Notes under the pieces: generated by a model
The model's input: the letters and a program-made list of their open reading frames with translations, nothing else
What the model was told of the DNA's origin: nothing
The model's database searches: none
Shown here: positions 28,786 to 37,001 of the stretch, piece after piece
Layout of the letters: each line of letters starts with the position of its first letter
Position numbering within the stretch: position 1 is the stretch's first letter
Made by a program: the position numbers and the translations under genes
NCBI GenBank assembly: GCA_964398185.1
Contig: CAYNML010000014.1
Location: 1-64,000 of the forward strand
Direction of reading: 5' to 3'
DNA length: 64,000 bases
From: Fen-1058 sp964398185
GTDB lineage: Bacteria; Chloroflexota; Anaerolineae; Fen-1058

Positions 28786-28853
28786 GACGACACCAGCCTT
28801 GGCGGTGACGGGACTGACCCCGTGACCGTCGCCATCTAATCAGGAGGAATCTC

Positions 28854-30383
28854 ATGGACTTACAGCAGACCCTCAACAATATCGGGCAGTTGCTGGTACA
28901 AGTGTTGTATGCCGGCATCGTTTTGTTTGTCGGCTGGGTCATTGCCAAGCTGGTGGCGGTGCTGGTGGGCAAGCTGCTGCACTGGCTGAAGCTGGACGAA
29001 CGGCTGAGCAAAGCGGCCGGCGAAACCAAAGTGCCGCCGTTGGAAAAACTGCTCACGCTGGCGGCCTACTATCTGATTCTGTTGTTCGCCGTCGTCGCCG
29101 CGCTGCAGGTGTTGGGGTTGACCATCATCACCCAGCCGTTGAACGCGCTGCTGAGCGCAATCTTTGCGTATGTCCCGAATTTGATTGCGGGCGGCGTGGT
29201 GATCTTTGTGGCGTGGCTGGTCGCGACGATTCTGCGCGCCATCGTGCGCGGCTTCCTCGAATCGACCAAGATTGACAAGAAAATTGGCGATGCGGCCGCG
29301 GTGAAGGATTGGCCGCTGGCGCGCGCCGTGGGCGAGGTGGTGTACTGGCTGATCTGGCTGCTGTTCCTGCCTATCATCTTTGCCGCCTTCGGGCTGACGG
29401 CGTTGATCGCGCCGGTGATGAATCTGCTCAATCAACTGCTGGGCTGGATTCCGAATCTGATCGTGGCGGCGCTGATCGTGATCGTGGGCTGGTTCATCGC
29501 CCGCATCGTGCAGCGCATTGCAGCCAGTTTCTTCGCGGCGCTGGGCACGGATAAGCTGGCGGATCGCATCGGCCTGTCGAAGTACATGGGCAAGATGACA
29601 CTGTCGGCGCTGATCGGATATATCGTGTTCATCCTGATCATGATTCCGATCATCATCGCGGCGTTGGAAGCATTGGGCCTCGCTGCGCTGACTGCGCCAA
29701 TCGTTGCCATGCTGACCGCCGTCCTGGTAGCGATTCCGGTCCTGATTATGGCGGCGTTGGTCATCGTGGTGGCCTACTTTGTGGGCCGCGTGGTGGGCGA
29801 CTTTGTGACGCAGTTCCTGGCGGGCCTGGGCTTTGACAATATCCTCGTGAAGCTGGGGCTGGCCAAGGAAGGTCCCAAGGACAAGCGGACGCCGAGTCAA
29901 GTGGTGGGCTGGCTGGTCATGATCGGCATCATCCTGGCGGCGGCCTTGAGCGCCTTTACGATGCTGCATCTGGATCCGCTGGCGCAGCTGTTGTCGGGCT
30001 TTATCATCCTGGTAGCGAACATCATCATCGGCTTGCTGATGTTTGGCGTGGGATTGTGGCTTGCCACGTGGGCCGCCAACTTCATCATCGAGTCGGATTG
30101 GCCGCACAAGTATTTCCTGGCGCTGGTGGCGCGCATCGCCATCATCACGCTGGCGCTGTTTATGGCGCTGACGCAGATGGGCCTGGCCAATTCGATCATC
30201 AACTTGGCGTTTGGCATCCCGCTCATTGGCGTGGCGTTGGCCATCGGGCTGGCGTTTGGCCTGGGCGGGAAGGAAGCTGCCGCGAAGCAGTTGGATCAGT
30301 GGCAAATCCAGATGAAGGAAGTCGACGAGAAACTGGCCGCGCACCTGCCGGAGCCGCAGCAGCCTGATCAACCGCAAAGCTAA
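28854..30383 (+). CDS. Mechanosensitive-channel-like protein with multiple TM-helix repeats
   Basis: A 509-residue polytopic membrane protein made of repeated conserved TM_helix units (GWVIAKLVAVLVGKLL, YVPNLIAGGVVIFVAWLVATIL, WIPNLIVAALIVIVGWFIARIV, FGIPLIGVALAIGLAFGLGGKEAA), as in CmpX/MscS-related proteins. It lacks the cytoplasmic MscS vestibule domain. An AGGAGG site precedes the ATG. It follows the LURP-like gene and may share its transcript. Role: membrane tension response or unknown channel. Confidence 0.85.
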   Translation: MDLQQTLNNIGQLLVQVLYAGIVLFVGWVIAKLVAVLVGKLLHWLKLDERLSKAAGETKVPPLEKLLTLAAYYLILLFAVVAALQVLGLTIITQPLNALLSAIFAYVPNLIAGGVVIFVAWLVATILRAIVRGFLESTKIDKKIGDAAAVKDWPLARAVGEVVYWLIWLLFLPIIFAAFGLTALIAPVMNLLNQLLGWIPNLIVAALIVIVGWFIARIVQRIAASFFAALGTDKLADRIGLSKYMGKMTLSALIGYIVFILIMIPIIIAALEALGLAALTAPIVAMLTAVLVAIPVLIMAALVIVVAYFVGRVVGDFVTQFLAGLGFDNILVKLGLAKEGPKDKRTPSQVVGWLVMIGIILAAALSAFTMLHLDPLAQLLSGFIILVANIIIGLLMFGVGLWLATWAANFIIESDWPHKYFLALVARIAIITLALFMALTQMGLANSIINLAFGIPLIGVALAIGLAFGLGGKEAAAKQLDQWQIQMKEVDEKLAAHLPEPQQPDQPQS

Positions 30384-30475
30384 GGGCTGCTCGATCGGGG
30401 CTTGAATGTCGCTCGCCGCTCTGTGCTAAAATCGCCGGGGCGGCGAGCGATACTTTTTCCTGCAGGAGCAATGCT

Positions 30476-31375
30476 ATGAACTTCAAGCGCGTGCACGTCA
30501 TTGTGAATCCGGCCTCGGGCAAAGATCAACCCATTCTAAAAACGCTGAACGGCGTGTTCCGTGCGGCGGGCATCGATTGGGATGTTTACATCACCAAGCA
30601 GGGCGGCGATGCGCGACGGCTGGCGAATGAGGCCGTGCAGGCCGGCGCGGATGCCGTGGCCGTGTATGGCGGCGACGGCACGGTGGCCGAAGTGGCGGCG
30701 GGTTTGTTCAACAGCGAGATGCCGCTGGTGATATTGCCCGGCGGCACGACGAATGCCACTGCCCGGTCGATGGGGATTCCGATCGAGTTGGCCGAGGCCG
30801 CCCAGCTGCTGGTCGATCCTAACGCGCAGGTGCGCATCACCGATATTCTGCAGGTGGGTGACACTTTCTTCTTCGGTGTGGTGGCCCTGGGCATTCCGGG
30901 CGAAGTGGCCGTGATGGCCGATCGGGACGCCAAAGATCGCCTGGGCAATTTGGCTTATGCGTGGTCGGCGGTCAAAGCCACGGTGCATGCGCCCAACTCC
31001 ACTTACCTGATCACCCTCGACGGGCAGGACCTGCACAGCCACGGCGTGATCTGCCTCATCCAGAATCAGCGCGCCGGGCTGGCTCATTTGAAGCAGCCAG
31101 TCAATGCCAGTGATGGCTTGTTGGATGTGATGGTCTTTCAGGATGAAAGCCTGCGCACCGTGGCGAAAGCCGCCGGCAATGTGCTGCTGCGCAACGAGAA
31201 CCTGGTGCCCGTGGAGCACTGGCAGGGCCGCGAGGTGACCGTCGTCAGTGAGCCGGCGCAGGCCATTCAGGCCGACGGTGAAGTGCTGCCAGCCGGCAGC
31301 GTAACCGCGCGCGTGGTGCCGAGCGCCGTGCGTTTTGTCGTGCCGGGTGATGCGCCGGCCGCGAAAGGCAAGTAA
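30476..31375 (+). CDS. Diacylglycerol kinase-family lipid kinase (YegS-like)
   Basis: A 299-residue DAGK-catalytic-domain protein with IVNPASGK at the N-terminus, VAVYGGDGTVAEVAAGL (nucleotide-binding GGDGT) and LPGGTTNATARSMGIP. The C-terminal beta-sandwich includes VQADGEVLP-type sequence (QADGEVLPAG). It phosphorylates diacylglycerol or a related lipid at the inner membrane face. AGGAG precedes the ATG. Confidence 0.92.
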   Translation: MNFKRVHVIVNPASGKDQPILKTLNGVFRAAGIDWDVYITKQGGDARRLANEAVQAGADAVAVYGGDGTVAEVAAGLFNSEMPLVILPGGTTNATARSMGIPIELAEAAQLLVDPNAQVRITDILQVGDTFFFGVVALGIPGEVAVMADRDAKDRLGNLAYAWSAVKATVHAPNSTYLITLDGQDLHSHGVICLIQNQRAGLAHLKQPVNASDGLLDVMVFQDESLRTVAKAAGNVLLRNENLVPVEHWQGREVTVVSEPAQAIQADGEVLPAGSVTARVVPSAVRFVVPGDAPAAKGK

Positions 31376-31391
31376 CGGGCCGCGCGCTGCG

Positions 31392-31772
31392 CGGAGAAAA
31401 ATCCAACCGCGTCCCTATTTGAAGCTGCTGGCGTTGACCGCCGTTGTTGGCCTGATCGGCGCTGTGATGACGTTCGTCTTCAGGGTGTTGGTGCACCAGG
31501 AACAGTCGCTGCTCTGGGAATAAGCGGCGCAAGCGGTGGGAGTGTTGCGGGGGCCTGCGCGCTGGCTATCACCTGACAACCAACCCTTAGCGCAGATTGC
31601 TCTGGCAGTGCTGGTGTGCTCCCGCTGGCTGTGCGTAACCATCCAACGGCTGGGAACGGCGGATTGTCACGCAATCTGGCGGCAGGCGAGGATCATGGTC
31701 TGCCGTTGTTGGGTTTGCCTTTCGCTCTCGTTGCATCTACAATCAGCCTAGTCGCTGAAGAGCACCACGCCT
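31392..31772 (+). pseudogene. Decayed chloride-channel-like N-terminus and degraded spacer
   Basis: A frame from about 31407 reads YLKLLALTAVVGLIGAVMTF then VLVHQEQSLLWE, followed by TAA at 31521-31523 and then AAQAVG in the same frame, as if a Gln codon became a stop. The segment resembles the first helix of a ClC-family channel. No start site or later ClC motifs are seen, and the rest to 31772 has no recognisable gene. Family assignment is tentative. Confidence 0.4.
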
Positions 31773-32120
31773 ATGACCGATTCAGCCTTCGTTGCCGTCC
31801 ACCCCTGGATTCCGGCGCTCGCTGCATTGAAGACGTATCAGCGATCTTGGCTCAGCAAGGACCTGGTGGCGGGGCTGGTGCTGACGGCGATTCTTGTGCC
31901 GGTGGGCATGGCTTACACCGCAGCCGCCGGTCTGCCCGCAATCTACGGCCTGTCCGCCACCATCGTGCCGCAGATCGCGTATGCCATCTTCGGATCGAGC
32001 CGCATCCTGGTGTTGGGGCCTGACTCATCACGGGCGGCGGATGCGCTCTCGGACCTTGACGATGAATTGCAGCCGGCCGGCCTTGAACTGTGCTTTGCCG
32101 AAATGGACGAGCCGCTATGA
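31773..32120 (+). pseudogene. Internally deleted SulP sulfate-permease-like gene
   Basis: A 115-codon intact frame. Residues 1-84 are the SulP N-terminus (SKDLVAGLVLTAILVPVGMAY, GLPAIYGLSATIVPQIAYAIFG, SRILVLGPDSS). At about residue 86 it jumps in frame to AADALSDLDDELQPAGLELCFAEM, the end of a STAS domain, and stops soon after. About 400-450 residues of membrane domain and STAS core are missing, so it cannot transport by the usual mechanism. Its TGA overlaps the ATG of the next gene, which may keep it as a leader ORF. Confidence 0.85.
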
Positions 32121-34000
32121 ACTCATCTATCGCGCAGTCTTTACAGCGCGCGGCTGCCTACTTGCAGGCGGGCCAGCCACAGCTGGCGCGGCCGCTGTTG
32201 ATCGACGTCGTCAAGCAGCAGCCCGGTTTAGAGGAAGGCTGGTGGTTGTTGAGCCAGGCCGTGACCGAACCGCGCCAGCAGATCGATTGCCTGCAACGTG
32301 TGCTGCGCATCAACCCTGGCAATGTCGAAGCACAGACCCGCTTGCGCCTGTTGCTGAGTCCGCCGGAAGAACGCGCGGCGCCGCCGGCGCCGCCGCCAAC
32401 GTTAGCGCGCGTAGCGCCGCCGCCCACCGTACCGCCACCCCGATCGGTCGAAGCGGTTCCAGCGCCCCGATCAGACATGGACGCGTTGCGGGTTGCCGCC
32501 ACCAGGCGCGCCACGGCGCCGCAGCGTTCAAAGCAGCGTTTCAAGAAATCACAGTGGATCATGATTGGCATGGCTGGGCTGGCTGTTGTCGTCGTGATCG
32601 GAATCGCGCTGACGCTGATCCTCTCTCCGGCTGCGCCGCCGCCCGATCGATCTGCGGCGCCCGCCGTGGCGCGCGCGGCATCAGCCACGCCCACGTTCAC
32701 CAGCACGCCGCGGCCTTCACCCACGGAACCGAAATTTCCGCCCACCTGGACGCCCACGCCTACACCGGCGCCCACTTCCACCCGCACAGCCACGCCATAC
32801 CCGACGTTGAATCCCACCTTGCAGGCCGGCATGGACAGGATCGCGGAGCAGGTGGCCGATTTGCGCGGTTTGCCGATCGGGGCGGATGTGCCGCGCGTGT
32901 TGATTCGCCGCGAGGCCGTGGAGCAGACCCTGCGCCAGATGTTGATTGAGCAAGGGTATGATAAGACGCTGGCCGATCAGGCGCGCAGTCTCAGCGCGCT
33001 GGGCTTGATCAAACCGACGTATGATCTGTTCAAGTACGCCATGAACGGACTGGCCGACAACATCGGCGGGTTCTACATTCCGTGGCTGAAGCAGTTGTTC
33101 GTCATCGGCACCCGCTTCGGCGGCGTGGAGCGGTTCGTGTTCGCGCACGAATTCGATCATGCGCTGACCGATCAGCATTTCCACATCGACGCGCTGGGCG
33201 TGTATCCGGATTGTCTCGACGATCAACAGCGCTGCGCCGCGATCCGAGCCCTGGTGGAAGGTGATGCCACGCTGTTGATGCAGCAGTGGTGGCGGCAATA
33301 CGCCGGGCCGCAGGATTATCAGGACATTCTGCGCTATCGTCCGCCGGGCCAGACGCTGCCCGAAGATTATCCGCCGCCCTATGTCAGCCGTGATCTGGAA
33401 TTTCCTTATGTGGAAGGGTTGAAGTTTGTGGAGTTCCTGCACCGGCGCGGTAATTGGGCCGAGGTCAATCGGGCGTATGACAACCTGCCCGCCAGTACCG
33501 AGCAAATTCTGCATCCCGAAAAATATCTGAGCGATGAGCAGCCGCTCGCGCTGCTGGCGCCGCCGTTGACGGATACACTGGGCGCAGACTGGCGCTTGAT
33601 CGACGACGATGTGCTGGGCGAATGGACGACGTACCTCATTCTCAGGGCGGGCGCCGATCTGGCGGCGCAGCTGCCCGAGGACGATGCGCTTACCGCTGCG
33701 CAGGGGTGGGGCGGTGATCGGTATCAGGTTTTCTACAACGATGTGATCAGCCAGACCGTGCTGGCCGCCGAGTGGGTGTGGGACACGCCGCGCGATGCGA
33801 ACGAGTTCAGGGCGGCGCTGCTTGATCATCTCACGGAGCGTTTTCGGGGTTTGGAAATCGATCGGGGGGCCGGGAATTGCTGGGAAGCCAATCAACAGAC
33901 GGCCTGTGTTGTCGCGCAGACCGATCGGGTCTTGTGGCTGCTCGCGCCTGACGTCGGTTTATTGGAGACGGTGCTCGCTCAGTATCCCGATTATCAGTAA
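32117..34000 (+). CDS. Membrane-anchored zinc protease-like protein with TPR N-terminus
   Basis: A 627-residue protein. Residues 1-80 are TPR-like helices (AAAYLQAGQPQLARPLLIDV). A Pro-rich stretch is followed by one TM helix (147-169), a Pro/Thr-rich external linker (about 185-235) and a large domain with FAHEFDHAL. HEFDH at 344-348 fits the HExxH zinc motif, and E381 in ALVEGDATLL is a candidate third ligand. Topology puts the protease-like domain outside the cell. The ATG at 32117 overlaps the stop of the SulP remnant; a TTG at 32090 is less likely. Confidence 0.75.
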   Translation: MNSSIAQSLQRAAAYLQAGQPQLARPLLIDVVKQQPGLEEGWWLLSQAVTEPRQQIDCLQRVLRINPGNVEAQTRLRLLLSPPEERAAPPAPPPTLARVAPPPTVPPPRSVEAVPAPRSDMDALRVAATRRATAPQRSKQRFKKSQWIMIGMAGLAVVVVIGIALTLILSPAAPPPDRSAAPAVARAASATPTFTSTPRPSPTEPKFPPTWTPTPTPAPTSTRTATPYPTLNPTLQAGMDRIAEQVADLRGLPIGADVPRVLIRREAVEQTLRQMLIEQGYDKTLADQARSLSALGLIKPTYDLFKYAMNGLADNIGGFYIPWLKQLFVIGTRFGGVERFVFAHEFDHALTDQHFHIDALGVYPDCLDDQQRCAAIRALVEGDATLLMQQWWRQYAGPQDYQDILRYRPPGQTLPEDYPPPYVSRDLEFPYVEGLKFVEFLHRRGNWAEVNRAYDNLPASTEQILHPEKYLSDEQPLALLAPPLTDTLGADWRLIDDDVLGEWTTYLILRAGADLAAQLPEDDALTAAQGWGGDRYQVFYNDVISQTVLAAEWVWDTPRDANEFRAALLDHLTERFRGLEIDRGAGNCWEANQQTACVVAQTDRVLWLLAPDVGLLETVLAQYPDYQ

Positions 34001-34004
34001 ACAG

Positions 34005-34039
34005 AAACTCCCGGAGGCAGGCAGTCTCCGGGAGTTTTT
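34005..34039. terminator. Terminator between convergent protease and permease genes
   Basis: Perfect 12-base stem AAACTCCCGGAG/CTCCGGGAGTTT with a 9-base loop and a T run on the plus strand. It lies between two convergent stop codons and probably serves the plus-strand gene mainly. Confidence 0.8.
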
Positions 34040-34061
34040 GTTTCGCGCGACAACCGAGAGG

Positions 34062-35291
34062 CTACTTGGCCTGGCGGCGGGTCGCCACGTCGAAGATCAC
34101 CGCGCCGGCCAGCACGATGCCTTTGACGATGTTCTGCGCGTCGCTGCCCGTGCCCATGAGGTTCATGCCGTTGGTGAGCGAGACGTACACCAGCGCGCCG
34201 ATCAACGAGCCGATAATACTGCCGACACCGCCGGCCGCCGAGACCCCGCCGATGAAGGCGGCCGCGATGGCGTCCAACTCAAACCCGGCGCCGGCGGCCG
34301 GCGCCGCCGACTTAAAGCGCGAGGCATACATGATGCCCGCCAGCGCCGCCAGCATGCTCATGGAGCAGAACACAATGTACGTGATGCGCTTGACATTGAT
34401 GCCGCTCAACTGCGCCGCTTCCGGATTCCCGCCCACGGCATAGATGTGCCGTCCCAGCACCGTCTGCGTGGTCATGAAGTGATAGATGGCGACGACTATC
34501 AGCATAATCACCACCGTCCAGGAGAGACCGTTGTAGCCGGCCAGGATCCAGGTGGCAAACAGACCCAGGATGGATACAAACAGTAACTGGAGAATAAAGA
34601 TCGCCGGCGGTAATACTTCAAAGTTATACGCTTGCTTCTTGCGACGATTGTTGATCTGGCTGACGATGTACCACACAATGGCCAACAGGCCGAGGATCAA
34701 GGTCAGCAGGTGCACGGGCTGTTCCGCAATGATCAGACTGCCGGTCGGGATGATGTCGGGAATGTAGCCGTTGCCGATGGCGTTGAAGAAGTCATCGGTA
34801 ATGATGATAGTGCCGGTGCCTGACAGGATCACAACCAGCAGCCCCCGGTAGATTAGCCAGCCGGCCAGCGTCGCTACAAAGGCCGGGATGCCCAGGTTGG
34901 CCACCATGAACGCCGGCACGGCTCCCAGCACCAAGCCAAACAGCAGCACGCCCGGTATCACCAGCCAGACCGGCAGGCCCCACACTTTCAGCGCGATAGC
35001 CGCAATTGCGCCGAGGAAGCCCATCAGATAACCGATCGAGAGATCGATGTGCCGGATCACGATGATGAGCGTCACGCCCACCGCCATCACGGCGATATAG
35101 CCGGTCTGGAGCAGCAAGTTGCTGATGTTGCGCGAGCTCAGGAAGAGACCCTCCGTCGCGACGTAAAAGAAAATCCAGATGACAAACAAGGCGATGAACA
35201 TGCCGTACTGGCGGATATTCTGGCGCAGCACCTTCCGCAAGTCGGCGAAAAATGAACTGCCTGCTGCTGGTGATTGAGTAACCGAAGACAT
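34062..35291 (-). CDS. CUT2 sugar ABC transporter permease (MmsB/GguB/XylH-like)
   Basis: A 409-residue permease of the BPD_transp_2 family with about ten TM helices. Typical motifs are SRNISNLLLQTGYIAVMAVGVTLIIV, RHIDLSIGYLMGFLGAIAA and GRHIYAVGGNPEAAQLSGINVKR. It forms the membrane pore of the second importer with the MmsA-like ATPase directly upstream (12-base gap) and the tandem binding protein. Aldose-type substrate (xylose, galactose, arabinose) is inferred from family. Confidence 0.93.
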   Translation of the reverse strand: MSSVTQSPAAGSSFFADLRKVLRQNIRQYGMFIALFVIWIFFYVATEGLFLSSRNISNLLLQTGYIAVMAVGVTLIIVIRHIDLSIGYLMGFLGAIAAIALKVWGLPVWLVIPGVLLFGLVLGAVPAFMVANLGIPAFVATLAGWLIYRGLLVVILSGTGTIIITDDFFNAIGNGYIPDIIPTGSLIIAEQPVHLLTLILGLLAIVWYIVSQINNRRKKQAYNFEVLPPAIFILQLLFVSILGLFATWILAGYNGLSWTVVIMLIVVAIYHFMTTQTVLGRHIYAVGGNPEAAQLSGINVKRITYIVFCSMSMLAALAGIMYASRFKSAAPAAGAGFELDAIAAAFIGGVSAAGGVGSIIGSLIGALVYVSLTNGMNLMGTGSDAQNIVKGIVLAGAVIFDVATRRQAK

Positions 35292-35303
35292 CGTGGGGCT
35301 CCT

Positions 35304-36830
35304 TTAATTTGTCGCCAGATGCATGATCTTTTCTTGCGTGGCTTCCGCGATGGGCAGCTCGCCGGTGATGCGTCCGGCCGAGACCACGTACACCCGATCG
35401 CTCATGCCCAGCACTTCCGGCAGTTCCGAGGAGATCATGATGATGCTCATCCCTTCCTGTACCAGCCGGGTCATGATGGTGTAGATTTCGTACTTGGCGC
35501 CGACGTCGATGCCGCGCGTCGGTTCGTCGAGGATCAACAGATCGGGCTTGACAAACAGCCACTTGCCCAGCGAGACCTTCTGCTGGTTGCCGCCGCTCAG
35601 GTTGCCCACTCTTTGCTCGACGCTGGGGGTCTTGATGTTGAGCGAGGTCCGGTAGCTTTCAGCCACCTGCACCTCGGCGTTGCCGTTCACCACACTGCGT
35701 TTGGCGATTTCGCGCAGATTGGCCAGGGTGATATTGCGCTTGACGTCCTGAATCAGAATTAAGCCGGCGGCCTTGCGATCTTCCGTAACGTAGGCCAGTC
35801 CGCCCTTGATGGCCTGTTCGGGATGCTTGAAGGTTTCCGGCTGGCCGTGGACTACCAGTTCGCCGTGAATGCGATAATTCTTGGGGTTTCCGAACAGGCT
35901 GAGCGCCAACTCGGTGCGGCCCGATCCCATCAACCCGGCAAAGCCGACAATCTCGCCCTTCTTCACGTTGAAATTGACGTCTTTCAAGATGTCGCGGCCC
36001 ACGGCCGGGTCGTAGGCATTCCAGTTCCGGACTTCCAGCACCACTTCGTCAGAGCGCACATGCGTGCGCGGTGGGTAAATGTTCTCAATCTCGCGGCCCA
36101 CCATGTGCTTGATCAGGATCGGCTCGGATACCTCGCCTTGGTGCGCGTCCAGTGTGCAGATGGTCTGGCCGTCGCGCAGCACCGTGACGGTGTCGGCAAT
36201 GGCGATCACTTCCTTCAGCTTGTGCGAGATCATGATGCACGTCACGCCGTGCTCTTTCAGGCCGCGAATCAGGTTCAGCAGATTCTCGCTGTCGTCTTCG
36301 TTGAGGGCGGCGGTGGGTTCGTCCAGGATCAGCAGCTTCACTTCCTTGCTCAAGGCCTTGGCGATTTCGATCAGCTGCTGCTTGCCCACGCCCAGTTCTC
36401 TGACCAGGGTGGCCGGGTTGACGTTGAGCTTGACCTTCTTCAACGCTTCCATGGCGCGCTTGATGGTTTCATTCCAGTCGACGCGAAAGCCTTTCCGGAT
36501 CTCGTTGCCGACGAAGATGTTTTCGTAGACGGTCATATCGGGGACCAGCGCCAGCTCTTGATAGATGATGGCGATGCCGGCTTTCTCGCTGTCGGCAATG
36601 CCGGAGAATTTTTGAACTTCGCCGTTGAAGAGAATGTCGCCGTCATAGGAGCCGTGCGGATAGACGCCGCTCAAGACTTTCATCAGGGTAGATTTGCCGG
36701 CGCCATTTTCGCCGACCAGGCAGTGAATCTCGCCGGCGGCGACGCGGAAACTAACGTTGTTCAAGGCTTTGACGCCGGGGAATTCCTTGGTGATGTTCTT
36801 CATCTCGAGGATGGGTGGTTGATCAGGCAT
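35304..36830 (-). CDS. CUT2 sugar ABC transporter ATPase, two tandem NBDs (MmsA/GguA-like)
   Basis: A 508-residue protein with two ATPase domains. The first has GENGAGKSTLMKVLSG, LGVGKQQLIEIAKAL and LILDEPTAAL; the second has GLMGSGRTELALSL, LSGGNQQKVSLGKWL and LILDEPTRGIDVGAKYEIY. Second-site Walker A degeneration is normal for RbsA/XylG/MglA-type proteins. It energises the importer whose permease lies just downstream. Confidence 0.95.
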   Translation of the reverse strand: MPDQPPILEMKNITKEFPGVKALNNVSFRVAAGEIHCLVGENGAGKSTLMKVLSGVYPHGSYDGDILFNGEVQKFSGIADSEKAGIAIIYQELALVPDMTVYENIFVGNEIRKGFRVDWNETIKRAMEALKKVKLNVNPATLVRELGVGKQQLIEIAKALSKEVKLLILDEPTAALNEDDSENLLNLIRGLKEHGVTCIMISHKLKEVIAIADTVTVLRDGQTICTLDAHQGEVSEPILIKHMVGREIENIYPPRTHVRSDEVVLEVRNWNAYDPAVGRDILKDVNFNVKKGEIVGFAGLMGSGRTELALSLFGNPKNYRIHGELVVHGQPETFKHPEQAIKGGLAYVTEDRKAAGLILIQDVKRNITLANLREIAKRSVVNGNAEVQVAESYRTSLNIKTPSVEQRVGNLSGGNQQKVSLGKWLFVKPDLLILDEPTRGIDVGAKYEIYTIMTRLVQEGMSIIMISSELPEVLGMSDRVYVVSAGRITGELPIAEATQEKIMHLATN

Positions 36831-36945
36831 AACGGCGTCTCCTGAAAAGAGTCGATGGGAGCAGGGTAGACTAAAGTGATTTTACTATGATTAATGATGA
36901 AAGCAAATAAGCGCACATGACTGCAGCAGGTTAAGCCATGTTAGG

Positions 36946-36984
36946 ACACGAATAGTGATGGACAAGGTCCATCACTATTCGTGT
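36946..36984 (-). promoter_or_regulatory. Perfect 18-bp stem-loop after the tandem binding-protein gene
   Basis: Arms 36946-36963 and 36967-36984 are perfectly complementary with a 3-base loop. No T run follows on the minus strand, so it looks like an mRNA 3'-stabilising or partial-attenuation hairpin separating the abundant binding protein from the ATPase/permease message. Confidence 0.7.
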
Positions 36985-37001
36985 TGGGCGAACCCGGTGG
37001 C

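Noticed and set aside
28860..30377. 505-codon minus-strand frame
   Set aside because: Gln/Asp/His/Arg-rich antisense shadow of the TM-helix protein.
32717..33895. 392-codon minus-strand frame
   Set aside because: Antisense of the HExxH protease gene; no family motifs.
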